From assembly GCF_029223865.1 (NCBI RefSeq), contig NZ_CP119520.1, positions 1 to 64,000 on the forward strand: a stretch of 64,000 bases of DNA, read 5' to 3'. Positions 26,784 to 36,465 of the stretch are shown piece by piece. Positions within the stretch are counted from its first letter, which is position 1. Each line of letters starts with the position of its first letter. Under the pieces are notes generated by a model. That model searched no databases. It was not told the origin of the DNA and worked only from the letters and a program-made list of their open reading frames with translations. A program made the translations under genes and the position numbers. The stretch is from Telluria mixta (GTDB lineage Bacteria; Pseudomonadota; Gammaproteobacteria; Burkholderiales; Burkholderiaceae_D).

Positions 26784-29626
26784 TCCAGCAGGACCGGCAC
26801 GGCGGCCGCATCGACCGGCCGCGCGAACAGATAGCCCTGGGCATACTGGCACCCGTGCCGGCGCAGCAGCGCCAGCTGCGCCTCGTTCTCGACGCCCTCC
26901 GCCACGACGGCCATGCCGAGGCTCCCCGCGAGCGCCATGATGGCGGCGACGATGGCCTGGTCCTCGCTGCTCGTTTCCAGGTCGCGCACGAACGCGCGGT
27001 CGATCTTGATCTTGCGGACCGGGAAGCGCTTCAGGTAGGCCAGGCTCGAATAGCCGGTGCCGAAGTCGTCGATCGACAGGCGGATGCCCATGCGGTAGAT
27101 CTGGCCCAGCGTCTCCAGCGTCTGGCCGCCGTGCTGCATCAGCGCCGTCTCCGTGATCTCGAATTCCAGCAGGCCCGGGTCGATGCCGGTGTCGTCGACG
27201 ATGGCGCGGATGGACTGGATCAGGCCCCGGTGCATGAACTGGCGCGCCGACAGGTTCACCGCGAGCGGCAGCGCCGGCAGCCCGGCCCGCTGCCAGGCCA
27301 TCGCCTGTTCGCAGGCGCGCCGGATCACCCATTCGCCGACCGGCACGATCAGGCCGTTCTCTTCCAGGATCGGGATGAAGTCGTCGGGCGCCACGAGGCC
27401 CTGCTCCGGATGACGCCAGCGCAGCAGCACTTCCAGGCCGTGCACGCGGCCGTCCTGCACGCCCACGATGGGCTGGTAGAACAGCACGAATTCCTCGCGC
27501 AGCAGCGCGCCGCGCAGGCGCGTCTCCATCTCGAAGTGGCGCGCGGCCGCCGCGTTCATCGGCTCCGCGTAGTATTGGTAATTGTTGCGGCCCGCCGCCT
27601 TCGCGTAGTACATCGCGGCATCGGCCTTGCGCATCAGGCCCGCCGCGTCCGCGCCGTCGTCCGGATACAGGCAGATGCCGATCGACGGCGAGATGTGCAG
27701 GCTGTGGCCTTCGAATTCGACAGGCGCGGCCAGCGCCTCGATGATCTTGTCGCCAACGTGACTGCACTCCTCGGGCACGCGCACGCCGGGCACCAGCACG
27801 ACGAATTCGTCGCCGCCCAGGCGCGCGACGGTGTCGCTGGCGCGCACGACGCGGCACAGGCGCTGCGCCACTTCCTTCAACAGGTGGTCGCCCGCCAGGT
27901 GGCCGAGCGAATCGTTGATGGTCTTGAAGCGGTCCAGGTCGATGAACAGCAAGGCCAGCTTCGCGCCGTCGCGCTGCGCCGCCAGCAGCGTGCGATCGAG
28001 GCGGTCGGACAGCAGCGCGCGGTTCGGCAGGCCCGTGAGCGCGTCGTGGTACGCCATGTGGTGCACGCGCGCCTCGGCCTGGCGCCGCTCGACGATCTCG
28101 GCCTGCAGCTCCGCCGTGCGTTCCTGCACGCGCACTTCGAGTTCGTCGCGGGCGCGGCGCAGCGCGTCCGCCGCTTCACGCTGGGCGGTGACGTCGTCGA
28201 TCAGCCAGACGCTGCGCCCGCCCCGGTCCGCCATGTCGAACGGGCGGCCGGACAGGCGCGCCCAGAAGCGCTTGCCGTCGCGCCGTACAAGTTCGTACTC
28301 GGCCATGTGCACGCGGCCCGCCTCGAAATCGCGCCGCGTCTGGTCGCGCGCGGCGATCCAGCCGGCGTCGTCGGGATACAGTTCGCGCACCGGCAAGCCC
28401 TCGATGCTGCCGCCCTGGTGGCCGAACAATTCTTCCATCTTGCGGTTGCAATGGAGGGTCCGGCCCTTCTCGACGACGGCGATGCCCAGCACGGCGTTGT
28501 CGAGGATCGCCTGGTTTTCCAGCAGCGCGTTGCGCAGCGATTCCTCGGCCGCCTTCTGGCCGGTGCGGTCCTCGATCATCCAGATCATCGTGCCGGTGCC
28601 CAGCTCCTCCGGGTTGACGGCATAGCCGATCATGTTCACCCACATGCGCGTGCCGTCGCGGCGCACCATCGTCGTCTCGGTCTTGAACGACCCGCCCTGC
28701 CCCAGCACGCCGTATGCGGTACGGCCCATGTCGTCGAATGCCGCGTCGTCCGCATACAGCATGCGCGTCGAGCAGCCCAGCGCCTCGCCGGGCGCATAGC
28801 CGAACATCGAGCCGAAACAGTGGTTGTAGCGGGTGATGGTGCGGGCGCGCGTGAAGAAGATCCCGATCGTGGCATTGGTCATGATCGACTGGATCTCGGT
28901 GAGCGCCTGGCGCGCTTCCGTGACGTCTTCCACGATCCACACCGTCCCCGCCTCGCGCGCGCTCATGTCGACGGCCTTGGCGCGGATGCGGCACCAGATC
29001 GTGCTGCCGTCGCGGCGGCGCAGCGGCACTTCGCTCTTTTCGAACAGGCTTCCGGTCGTCAGCACGAGGACGGCCTCGCCGATGAACGCCTCGTAGTGGG
29101 CGCGCGTGGCGAAGACCTGGGCCGGACTGTGGTTGATGAGTTCTTCCGGCGCATAGCCTAGCATCTCGGCCATGCGCGGATTGCAGGATTTGACCAGGTC
29201 GGGCAAGGTGACGGCGATGCCGACCGGCGCATGCTCGACGACGGCAGCCTGTTCCAGCAGGCGGCCGCGCAGCGCCGCCTGGCCGTCGCCGAACGTGAGC
29301 ACGTCGCCGAACACGAAGGTGGCGCCCCCCGCGGGGAACGGCTTCGCACGCACCTCGACGGGCCGGCCCGTGGTGCCATGCTCGATCAGGCCGTCCCAGC
29401 GCCGTTCGCCCGATAGCGACAGGCGGATCTCGACCGCCATCTCCGCCGCCGTCCGGGGGCAGAACAGCGACACCAGCGGCCGCCCTTCCAGCGCGCCGCC
29501 CGCCAGTTCGACGAGTGCCGCGTTCGCGGCCCGGATGGTCCCTTCGCCATCGCAGGCGCAGGCCGGCGCGGCGATCAATGCCAATGCGTCGGCCACCAAG
29601 GCCGCAGTGCTCGTTCCCCGATCCAT
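26780..29626 (-). CDS. Multi-PAS diguanylate cyclase/phosphodiesterase (PAS-GGDEF-EAL)
   Basis: This 948-residue cytoplasmic cyclic di-GMP enzyme has an N-terminal PAS-like stretch (about 10-110), then three or four PAS/PAC units to about residue 500 (repeated signatures such as HAPVGIAVT, SIMTNATIGIFF, ILDNAVLGIAVV), a coiled linker, a GGDEF domain (LGGDEFVVLV, preceded by the RASD inhibitory site) and an EAL domain. The EAL part keeps LEVLLRWRHP (EVL variant), EITETALM, DDFGTGYSSLAYL and KIKIDRAFV, so unlike the gene at the start of the window both halves look catalytically competent. No membrane segment is seen. Confidence 0.93.
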   Translation of the reverse strand: MDRGTSTAALVADALALIAAPACACDGEGTIRAANAALVELAGGALEGRPLVSLFCPRTAAEMAVEIRLSLSGERRWDGLIEHGTTGRPVEVRAKPFPAGGATFVFGDVLTFGDGQAALRGRLLEQAAVVEHAPVGIAVTLPDLVKSCNPRMAEMLGYAPEELINHSPAQVFATRAHYEAFIGEAVLVLTTGSLFEKSEVPLRRRDGSTIWCRIRAKAVDMSAREAGTVWIVEDVTEARQALTEIQSIMTNATIGIFFTRARTITRYNHCFGSMFGYAPGEALGCSTRMLYADDAAFDDMGRTAYGVLGQGGSFKTETTMVRRDGTRMWVNMIGYAVNPEELGTGTMIWMIEDRTGQKAAEESLRNALLENQAILDNAVLGIAVVEKGRTLHCNRKMEELFGHQGGSIEGLPVRELYPDDAGWIAARDQTRRDFEAGRVHMAEYELVRRDGKRFWARLSGRPFDMADRGGRSVWLIDDVTAQREAADALRRARDELEVRVQERTAELQAEIVERRQAEARVHHMAYHDALTGLPNRALLSDRLDRTLLAAQRDGAKLALLFIDLDRFKTINDSLGHLAGDHLLKEVAQRLCRVVRASDTVARLGGDEFVVLVPGVRVPEECSHVGDKIIEALAAPVEFEGHSLHISPSIGICLYPDDGADAAGLMRKADAAMYYAKAAGRNNYQYYAEPMNAAAARHFEMETRLRGALLREEFVLFYQPIVGVQDGRVHGLEVLLRWRHPEQGLVAPDDFIPILEENGLIVPVGEWVIRRACEQAMAWQRAGLPALPLAVNLSARQFMHRGLIQSIRAIVDDTGIDPGLLEFEITETALMQHGGQTLETLGQIYRMGIRLSIDDFGTGYSSLAYLKRFPVRKIKIDRAFVRDLETSSEDQAIVAAIMALAGSLGMAVVAEGVENEAQLALLRRHGCQYAQGYLFARPVDAAAVPVLLD

Positions 29627-29752
29627 CCCTCTTCCAGTGCGCCTGCTGACGAGGCGCTTTGTCGATTTTTGGATGGATGATAGCTGAAAATCAACGTAAT
29701 TTAACGTTATGGAAAGACGAAATTCAGCGGGTGACGCGGCGCAGCAACGGTC

Positions 29753-30943
29753 TCAGAACGCATCGCCCGGCACGCGCACCCAGCCCTCCATCAGCACCCG
29801 GGCGCTACGGCTCATCACCGCCTTGGTGACGACCCAGTCGCCGCCCTCCTGGCGCGCCTCGGCACCCACGCGCAAGGTGCCGGACGGATGGCCGAACCGC
29901 ACGGCTTCATGTGCCCGCCCGCCGGCGGCGAGGCTCACGAGCGTGCCCGGAATCGTCGCCGCCGTGCCGATGGCGACGGCCGCCGTGCCCATCATCGCAT
30001 GGTGCAGCTTGCCCATCGACAGGGCGCGCACGAGCAGGTCGATGTCGCCCGCCTCGACCCGCCTGCCGCTCGACGCGGCATAGCCCGCGGGCGGCGCGAC
30101 GAAGGCGACCTTCGGCGTGTGCTGGCGCCGCGCGGCCTCCTCCACGTGCGCGATCAGGCCCATGCGCATGGCGCCGTAGGCACGGATCGTCTCGAACATC
30201 GCCAGCGCCTTCGGGTCGCCGTTGATCGCGTCCTGCAGTTCGGTGCCCGTGTAGCCGATGTCGGCCGCGTTCACGAAGACGGTCGGGATGCCCGCGTTGA
30301 TGAGCGTTGCCTTGAGCGTGCCGACGCCCGGCACCTCCAGGTCGTCGACCAAGTTCCCGGTCGGGAACATCGCGCCGCCGCCGTCTCCCTCTTCGGCTGC
30401 CGGGTCCATGAATTCGAGCTGCACCTCGGCCGCCGGGAACGTCACGCCATCGAGCTCGAAGTCGCCCGTCTCCTGCACCTGCCCGTCCGCGACGGGCACG
30501 TGGGCGACGATCGTCTTCCTGATGTTGGCCTGCCAGATGCGCACGGTGACGATACCGTCGTCCGGGATGCGCGCAGGGTCGATGAAGCCGTTGGCGATGG
30601 CATACGGGCCGATCGCGGCGGACAGGTTCCCGCAATTGCCGCTCCAGTCGACGAACGGCTTGTCGATGGCGACCTGGCCGAACAGATAGTCGACGTCGTG
30701 GCCGGGACGGGAGCTGGGCGCGACGATCACGGTCTTGCTCGTGCTGGACGTGGCGCCGCCCATGCCGTCGATGTGCTTGGCGTACGGATCGGGGCTGCCG
30801 ATCACGCGCAGCAGGAATCTGTCTCGCGCCTCGCCGGGAACCTGCGCCGCTTCGGGCAGGTCTTGCAGGCGGAAGAACACGCCTTTGCTCGTGCCGCCGC
30901 GCATGTAGACGGCGGGGATTTTGATTTGGGGTACGTTTGCCAT
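29753..30943 (-). CDS. prpF: 2-methylaconitate cis-trans isomerase PrpF
   Basis: This 396-residue enzyme acts with AcnD in the Fe/S-dependent branch of the methylcitrate cycle, isomerising the 2-methylaconitate made by AcnD. The N-terminal segment KIPAVYMRGGTSKGVFF is the PrpF hallmark; DGMGGATSSTSKT and the diaminopimelate-epimerase-like fold fit. The start MANVPQIKIP has AGGGAT upstream; the frame could run further upstream through a REP element but that is not credible. It is the last gene of the prp operon, separated from acnD by a 110-base gap filled by a REP pair. Confidence 0.93.
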   Translation of the reverse strand: MANVPQIKIPAVYMRGGTSKGVFFRLQDLPEAAQVPGEARDRFLLRVIGSPDPYAKHIDGMGGATSSTSKTVIVAPSSRPGHDVDYLFGQVAIDKPFVDWSGNCGNLSAAIGPYAIANGFIDPARIPDDGIVTVRIWQANIRKTIVAHVPVADGQVQETGDFELDGVTFPAAEVQLEFMDPAAEEGDGGGAMFPTGNLVDDLEVPGVGTLKATLINAGIPTVFVNAADIGYTGTELQDAINGDPKALAMFETIRAYGAMRMGLIAHVEEAARRQHTPKVAFVAPPAGYAASSGRRVEAGDIDLLVRALSMGKLHHAMMGTAAVAIGTAATIPGTLVSLAAGGRAHEAVRFGHPSGTLRVGAEARQEGGDWVVTKAVMSRSARVLMEGWVRVPGDAF

Positions 30944-30960
30944 AAGTGTTATCCCTAGCC

Positions 30961-31048
30961 CGTCGTCCCCGCGGAGGCGGGGACCCAAGTTCTGTATGCG
31001 CCTTCGAGATGCATGCAAAATTGGGCCCCTGCCTGCGCAGGGGCGACG
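30961..31048. repeat. REP pair (BIME-like) inside the prp operon
   Basis: Two palindromic units of 28 bp (30961-30988 and 31021-31048) lie in inverted orientation. Each starts CGTCG on its own strand, folds into a stem around CCCCGC/GCGGGG or CCCCTGC/GCAGGGG, and ends CCCAA. The 32-base spacer begins GTTCTGTATGCGC. A second copy with a near-identical plan lies at 44151-44237. Such elements are usually dispersed by REP-associated transposases (RAYT); none is present here. Confidence 0.8.
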
Positions 31049-31054
31049 GTGTTT

Positions 31055-33655
31055 TTATGCTGCCACTTTGGAAGACGCGAGGAAGTCCTGCGCAAACCGC
31101 TGCAGCACCCCACCCGCTTCGTAGATCGACACTTCCTCGGCCGTGTCGAGACGGCAGATGACCGGCACCTCGACGGTCTCGCCGCTGCGACGATGAATCA
31201 CAAGCGTCAAAGTCGCGCGCGGCGTCCGCTCGCCCACGACGTCGAACGTCTCGGTGCCGTCGATGCCCAGCGTGAGCCGCGTGGTCCCCGGCTGGAATTC
31301 CAGCGGCAGCACGCCCATGCCGACGAGGTTCGTGCGGTGGATGCGCTCGAAGCCTTCGGCCACGATGGCTTCCACGCCCGCCAGGCGCACGCCCTTCGCG
31401 GCCCAGTCGCGCGAGGAGCCCTGGCCGTAATCGGCGCCGGCGATCACGATCAGCGGCTGCTTGCGCTCCATGTACGTCTCGATCGCTTCCCACATGCGCG
31501 TCACGGTCCCTTCCGGCTCGATGCGGGCCAGCGAACCGGCGCGTACGCTGCCGTCCGGGTTGCGCACCATCTCGTTCTTCAGCGTCGGGTTCGCGAACGT
31601 GGCGCGCTGCGCCGTCAGGTGGTCGCCGCGGTGCGTCGCGTACGAATTGAAATCTTCTTCCGGCAGGCCCATCTTCGCGAGGTATTCACCCGCCGCGCTG
31701 TTCAGCATGATCGCGTTCGACGGCGACAGGTGGTCGGTCGTGATGTTGTCGCCCAGGACCGCCAGCGGGCGCATGCCGGCCAACGTACGCTCGCCCGCGA
31801 GGGCACCTTCCCAGTACGGCGGACGGCGGATGTAGGTGCTCATCGGGCGCCAGTCGTACAGCGGCGACACGGGAGCGTCCCCGGCTTCGCGGCGCGCGAA
31901 CATGATGTCGTAGACCTTGCGGAACTGCTGCGGCTTCACGGCCTTCTCGACGACGGCGTCGATCTCCGCATCGCTCGGCCAGATGTCGGCCAGGCGCACC
32001 GGATTGCCGTCGGCGTCCGTCCCCAGCACGTCCTTCTCGATGTCGAAGCGGATCGTGCCCGCGATCGCATACGCGACGACGAGCGCCGGCGACGCGAGGA
32101 ATGCCTGCTTCGCATACGGGTGGATGCGGCCGTCGAAATTGCGGTTGCCCGACAGGACCGCGGTCGCGTACAGGTCGCGCTCGACGATCTCCTGCTGGAT
32201 CGCCGGGTCCAGCGCACCGGACATGCCGTTGCAGGTCGTGCAGGCAAAGGCGACGACGCCGAAGCCCAGCTGCTCCAGCTCCGGCAACAGGCCCGCCTCT
32301 TCCAGGTACAGCGGCACGGCCTTGGAGCCCGGCGCAAGCGAGGATTTCACCCACGGCTTGCGCGCGAGCCCGCGCGCGTTCGCGTTGCGCGCGAGGAGGC
32401 CCGCGGCGACCATGTTGCGAGGATTGTTCGTGTTCGTGCAGCTCGTGATGGCGGCGATGATCACGGCGCCGTCCGGCATTTTGCCGGGCTCGTTTTCGAC
32501 GGGCCCCGTGATGCCGTGCTGCGCCAGTTCCGACGTGGCCACGCGCTTGTGCGGGTTCGACGGGCCGGCGATGTTGCGCACGACGGTCGACAAATCGAAA
32601 TGGAGTGTCCGCTCGTACTGCGCGTCCTGCAGCGTGTCCGCCCACAGGCCCGTTTCCTTCGCATACAGCTCGACCAGTTTCACGAGGTCGTCGTCGCGGC
32701 CCGTCAGCCTGAGGTACTTGATGGTCTGCTCGTCGATGGCGAACATCGCCGCGGTCGCGCCGTATTCCGGGGCCATGTTGGAAATCGTCGCGCGGTCGCC
32801 GAGCGTGAGGTTCGCGGCGCCTTCGCCGTAGAACTCGAGGTAGGCGGACACCACTTTCGACTTGCGCAGGAATTCCGTCAGCGCCAGCACGAGGTCGGTC
32901 GCCGTGATGCCGGGGCCCGGCCTGCCGGTCAGCTCGACGCCGACGATGTCCGGCAGGCGCATGTACGACGCGCGGCCCAGCATGACGCTCTCCGCTTCCA
33001 GGCCGCCGACGCCGATCGCGATGACGCCCAGCGCATCGACCATCGGCGTGTGCGAGTCGGTGCCGACGAGCGTGTCGGGGAACGCCACGCCATCCTTGAC
33101 CTGCACGACGGGGCTCATGCGCTCCAGGTTGATCTGGTGGAGGATGCCGTTCCCGGGCGGGATCACGTCGACGTTCTCGAACGCCTTGCGGGTCCATTCG
33201 ATGAAGTCGAAGCGGTCTTCGTTGCGGCGGTCCTCGATGGCGCGGTTCTTCGCGAAGGCGTCCGGATCGAAGCCGCCGCATTCGACGGCCAGCGAGTGGT
33301 CGACGACGAGCTGCGTCGGCACGACCGGATTCACGAGGGCCGGATTGCCGCCCTCTTGCGCGATGGCGTCGCGCAGGCCGGCCAGGTCGACGAGGGCCGT
33401 CTGGCCGAGGATGTCATGGCACACGACGCGCGCCGGGAACCAGGGGAAGTCGAGGTCGCGCTTGCGTTCGATGATCTGCTTCAGCGACGGCACCAGCGCC
33501 ATCGGCTCGCAGCGGCGCACGAGGTTTTCGGCCAGCACGCGCGAGGTGTACGGGAGGGTGCCCCAGGCGCCGGGCTGGATCTCCTCGACGGCGGCCTTCG
33601 CATCGAAGTAATGGAGATTGGTGCCGTGCAGGGGCTTGCGATATTGGCTGTTCAT
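31055..33655 (-). CDS. acnD: 2-methylisocitrate dehydratase, Fe/S-dependent (AcnD)
   Basis: This 866-residue aconitase-superfamily enzyme dehydrates 2-methylcitrate in the AcnD/PrpF route that replaces PrpD. Aconitase motifs are present: VGTDSHTPMVDALGVIAIGVGG, ITSCTNTNNPRN (the first cluster Cys), CTTCNGMSG (the other two cluster Cys) and GADYGQGSSRDWAAKG in the swivel domain. The length matches characterised AcnD (about 867). It starts within the end of the GNAT gene (ATGA overlap), and its position after prpB-prpC supports AcnD rather than a housekeeping aconitase. Confidence 0.94.
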   Translation of the reverse strand: MNSQYRKPLHGTNLHYFDAKAAVEEIQPGAWGTLPYTSRVLAENLVRRCEPMALVPSLKQIIERKRDLDFPWFPARVVCHDILGQTALVDLAGLRDAIAQEGGNPALVNPVVPTQLVVDHSLAVECGGFDPDAFAKNRAIEDRRNEDRFDFIEWTRKAFENVDVIPPGNGILHQINLERMSPVVQVKDGVAFPDTLVGTDSHTPMVDALGVIAIGVGGLEAESVMLGRASYMRLPDIVGVELTGRPGPGITATDLVLALTEFLRKSKVVSAYLEFYGEGAANLTLGDRATISNMAPEYGATAAMFAIDEQTIKYLRLTGRDDDLVKLVELYAKETGLWADTLQDAQYERTLHFDLSTVVRNIAGPSNPHKRVATSELAQHGITGPVENEPGKMPDGAVIIAAITSCTNTNNPRNMVAAGLLARNANARGLARKPWVKSSLAPGSKAVPLYLEEAGLLPELEQLGFGVVAFACTTCNGMSGALDPAIQQEIVERDLYATAVLSGNRNFDGRIHPYAKQAFLASPALVVAYAIAGTIRFDIEKDVLGTDADGNPVRLADIWPSDAEIDAVVEKAVKPQQFRKVYDIMFARREAGDAPVSPLYDWRPMSTYIRRPPYWEGALAGERTLAGMRPLAVLGDNITTDHLSPSNAIMLNSAAGEYLAKMGLPEEDFNSYATHRGDHLTAQRATFANPTLKNEMVRNPDGSVRAGSLARIEPEGTVTRMWEAIETYMERKQPLIVIAGADYGQGSSRDWAAKGVRLAGVEAIVAEGFERIHRTNLVGMGVLPLEFQPGTTRLTLGIDGTETFDVVGERTPRATLTLVIHRRSGETVEVPVICRLDTAEEVSIYEAGGVLQRFAQDFLASSKVAA

Positions 33656-34182
33656 GGCGTGACCTGTGAAACGAGAGGGAGATGCAGGTGGTGGATCGCA
33701 CGGTACCCGCCCTCATGATAAATGGCGTCCGGCTCGACGCCGAAGGACTGGAAGCCGAACGCATCGTACAGGCGCCGCGCGGGCGCGTTGCCGTCGATGA
33801 GCGTCAGCGTGAGGCGGCGCAGGTGGCCCAGCGAACGGGCGTGTTCGATCAAATGGGCCGTCAGCAGGCGCCCGATACCGGCGCGCTGGTGGCTCTGCGC
33901 GACCATCAGGCTGTTCAGGCTCGCCGAATGGCGCAGCCGGCTCCCCGCCTTGGCGCGCAGGCAGATGGCGCCGACGAGAAGCGTGCCGTCGAAGGCGCCG
34001 AACCACGTGTAGTCGGGCCGCGCCAGCCGGTCGGCATGCCACGCTTCCGACTGCGCGAGCGCGTCGTCGTACGCGGGACCGTGCGCGAACTGGAAGTTGC
34101 GCAGGCTTTCCAGGCGCAGCGCGCGGTAAGGCACCGCGTCGGCGGCGCCCAGGGGACGGATATGGATGCCGCCGGCGTCCAT
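33652..34182 (-). CDS. GNAT-family N-acetyltransferase inserted in the prp operon
   Basis: This 176-residue protein has GNAT motifs: ASLNSLMVAQSHQRAGIGRLL (motif A, with the Q/RxxGxG/A acyl-CoA loop as QRAGIG) and APARRLYDAFGFQSFG (motif B). It starts 2 bases after the prpC stop and overlaps acnD by 4 bases, so it is fully embedded in the operon. The substrate is unknown. Because the operon handles propionyl-CoA, it may acylate an enzyme of the pathway or detoxify a metabolite, but this rests on context only. Confidence 0.85.
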   Translation of the reverse strand: MDAGGIHIRPLGAADAVPYRALRLESLRNFQFAHGPAYDDALAQSEAWHADRLARPDYTWFGAFDGTLLVGAICLRAKAGSRLRHSASLNSLMVAQSHQRAGIGRLLTAHLIEHARSLGHLRRLTLTLIDGNAPARRLYDAFGFQSFGVEPDAIYHEGGYRAIHHLHLPLVSQVTP

Positions 34183-34184
34183 CT

Positions 34185-35345
34185 TTACTTGCGCTCGGCC
34201 AGCGGCACGAACTTCAGGTCTTCCGGACCGACGTAGTTCGCGCTCGGGCGGATGATCTTGTTGTCGATGCGCTGCTCGATGACGTGCGCCGACCAGCCGG
34301 ACGTGCGCGAGATGACGAACAGCGGCGTGAACATCGCCGTCGGCACGCCCATCATGTGGTACGAGACGGCCGAGAACCAGTCGAGGTTCGGGAACATCTT
34401 CTTCACTTCCCACATCACGGATTCGAGGCGCTCGGCGATGTCGAACATCTTCATCGAGCCGGCTTCCTGCGACAGCGTGCGCGCCACTTCCTTGATCACC
34501 TTGTTGCGCGGGTCGGAGATCGTGTAGACCGGGTGGCCGAAGCCGATGACGACTTCCTTGTTCGCCACGCGGTTGCGGATGTCCGCTTCCGCCTCGTCCG
34601 CGTTCTCGTAGCGCTTCTGGATGTCAAGCGCCACTTCGTTGGCGCCGCCGTGCTTCGGACCGCGCAGCGCGCCGATCGCGCCCGTGATCGCGGAATAGAT
34701 GTCGGAACCGGTGCCGGCGATGACGCGGCCGGTAAAGGTCGACGCGTTGAACTCGTGTTCCGCGTACAGGATCAAGGAAGTGTGCATGGCCTTGACCCAC
34801 TCGTCCGACGGTTTGAAGCCGTGCAGCAGGTGCAGGAAGTGGCCGCCGATCGAATCGTCGTCCGTCTCCACGTCGATGCGCTTGCCGTTATGGCTGTAGT
34901 GGTACCAGTACAGCAGCATCGAGCCGAACGACGCCATCAGGCGGTCGGCGATGTCGCGCGCGCCGGCGATATTGTGGTCGTCCTTTTCCGGCAGCACGCA
35001 GCCCAGCACCGACGCGCCCGTGCGCATCACGTCCATCGGGTGCGCGCCGGCCGGCAGCGCTTCCAGCGCGGCTTTCACGGCGTACGGCAGGCCGCGCAGC
35101 GATTTGAGCTTGGCCTTGTAGCCGCGCAGTTCGGCCTCGTTCGGCAGCTTGCCGTGCACGAGCAGGTAGGCGATTTCCTCGAACTCGCTGTTGCCGGCCA
35201 CGTCCAGGATGTCGTAGCCGCGGTAATGCAGGTCGTTGCCGGAGCGGCCCACGGAACACAGTGCGGTATTGCCGGCGGCGACGCCGGACAGCGCGACGGA
35301 TTTCTTCGGCTTGAAGGTGGGCGTATCGGTCTTCACATCGGTCAT
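34185..35345 (-). CDS. prpC: 2-methylcitrate synthase
   Basis: This 386-residue citrate-synthase-fold enzyme condenses propionyl-CoA with oxaloacetate. Family features are [12 protein letters not shown] near the N-terminus, [27 protein letters not shown] and the catalytic-Asp region [14 protein letters not shown]. The size is that of the short, non-allosteric synthases rather than housekeeping GltA (about 430). A good AGGAG site precedes the ATG. It lies 14 bases downstream of prpB. Confidence 0.95.
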   Translation of the reverse strand: MTDVKTDTPTFKPKKSVALSGVAAGNTALCSVGRSGNDLHYRGYDILDVAGNSEFEEIAYLLVHGKLPNEAELRGYKAKLKSLRGLPYAVKAALEALPAGAHPMDVMRTGASVLGCVLPEKDDHNIAGARDIADRLMASFGSMLLYWYHYSHNGKRIDVETDDDSIGGHFLHLLHGFKPSDEWVKAMHTSLILYAEHEFNASTFTGRVIAGTGSDIYSAITGAIGALRGPKHGGANEVALDIQKRYENADEAEADIRNRVANKEVVIGFGHPVYTISDPRNKVIKEVARTLSQEAGSMKMFDIAERLESVMWEVKKMFPNLDWFSAVSYHMMGVPTAMFTPLFVISRTSGWSAHVIEQRIDNKIIRPSANYVGPEDLKFVPLAERK

Positions 35346-35359
35346 CTCTTGGTCTCCTT

Positions 35360-36250
35360 TTATTTGGCTTTATTCTGGGCGAACAGCGCGTCGAGCTTCT
35401 GTTCGTAGCTGTGGTAATCGATGCGCTCGTACAGTTCGGCGCGGGTCTGCATCGTGTCGACGACGTTCTTCTGCGTGCCGTCGCGGCGGATGGCCTCGTA
35501 GACGTTTTCCGCGGCCTTGTTCATCGCGCGGAACGCGGACAGCGGGTACAGCACGATGTCGACGTCGGCGCCGCGCAGCTCGTCCACGGTGAACAGCGGC
35601 GTCGAACCGAATTCCGTGATGTTCGCGAGGATCGGCACCTTGACCGCCTTCTTGAACTGGGCGTACATCTCCAGGCTCGTGATGGCTTCCGGGAAGATCA
35701 TGTCGGCGCCCGCCTCCACGCACGCGACCGCGCGCTCGACGGCTTTATCCAGGCCCTCGACGGCCAGCGCGTCCGTACGCGCCATGATGACGAAGTCGTC
35801 GTCCGTGCGTGCGTCGACGGCGGCTTTCACGCGGTCGACCATCTCGCCCTGGGTGACGATCTCCTTGCCGGGACGGTGGCCGCAACGCTTGGCGCCGACC
35901 TGATCCTCGATGTGGCACGCGCCCGCGCCGGCCTTGATCAGCGAGCGCACGGTCCGCGCGACGTTGAAGGCAGACGCGCCGAAGCCCGTGTCGATGTCGA
36001 CGAGCAGCGGCAGGTCGCACACGTCGGTGATGCGGCGCACGTCGATCAGCACGTCTTCGAGCCCGGAAATGCCGAGGTCCGGCAGGCCCAGCGACCCGGC
36101 CGCGACACCGCCACCCGACAGGTAGATCGCGCGGTAGCCGGCCCGCTTGGCCAGCAGCGCGTGGTTGGCGTTGATGGCGCCGATAACCTGCAGCGGATGT
36201 TCTTCCTGGACGGCCTGGCGGAATTTGGCGCCGGCGGATTGTTGGCTCAT
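35360..36250 (-). CDS. prpB: 2-methylisocitrate lyase
   Basis: This 296-residue enzyme of the isocitrate lyase/PEP mutase superfamily cleaves 2-methylisocitrate to pyruvate and succinate. Motifs include [25 protein letters not shown] (metal binding), [18 protein letters not shown] with the catalytic KRCGH, and ARTDA. The start [10 protein letters not shown] has AAAGGG 6 bases upstream. It is first in the operon and driven by a sigma-54 promoter about 45 bases before the ATG. Confidence 0.96.
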   Translation of the reverse strand: MSQQSAGAKFRQAVQEEHPLQVIGAINANHALLAKRAGYRAIYLSGGGVAAGSLGLPDLGISGLEDVLIDVRRITDVCDLPLLVDIDTGFGASAFNVARTVRSLIKAGAGACHIEDQVGAKRCGHRPGKEIVTQGEMVDRVKAAVDARTDDDFVIMARTDALAVEGLDKAVERAVACVEAGADMIFPEAITSLEMYAQFKKAVKVPILANITEFGSTPLFTVDELRGADVDIVLYPLSAFRAMNKAAENVYEAIRRDGTQKNVVDTMQTRAELYERIDYHSYEQKLDALFAQNKAK

Positions 36251-36294
36251 GTCTACCCTTTCATGATGCGTTCTGTGATGGTGGCCCATGGGTT

Positions 36295-36310
36295 TGCAAG
36301 GACCGTGCCA
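36295..36310 (-). promoter_or_regulatory. Sigma-54 promoter of the prp operon
   Basis: The minus strand reads TGGCACGGTCCTTGCA, a near-perfect -24/-12 element with GG and GC exactly 10 bases apart. The start point is inferred near 36284, giving a leader of about 34 bases to prpB. The neighbouring PrpR carries the sigma-54-contacting GAFTGA motif, which supports the call independently. Confidence 0.88.
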
Positions 36311-36372
36311 GTCGTCCGGCACCGCAGACAGCCCGGATATTCAAGGGGTTGGGTAGTTCTCCCTGCGATGCC

Positions 36373-36399
36373 ATGTTTCACATCGTTTCAGAATGAAAC
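36373..36399 (-). promoter_or_regulatory. Candidate PrpR enhancer site upstream of prpB
   Basis: Reading toward prpB, the palindrome GTTTCA-TTC-TGAAAC (36399-36385) is followed after four bases by a further TGAAACATG (36380-36372). It lies about 90-115 bases upstream of the inferred sigma-54 start point, the usual place for an enhancer-binding protein. The same arrangement recurs upstream of prpR. It also lies 67-93 bases upstream of the divergent hydrolase gene. Confidence 0.75.
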
Positions 36400-36465
36400 A
36401 TCGTTGACACATGAAAGGAAACGGAACAGACTGCGCGCGCCCCTTCATGACGACAAGGACACACC

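Noticed and set aside
31024..31045. rho-independent terminator between acnD and prpF
   Set aside because: The hairpins belong to a REP pair that recurs elsewhere in the window and there is no T-run directly after the stem in the direction of transcription.
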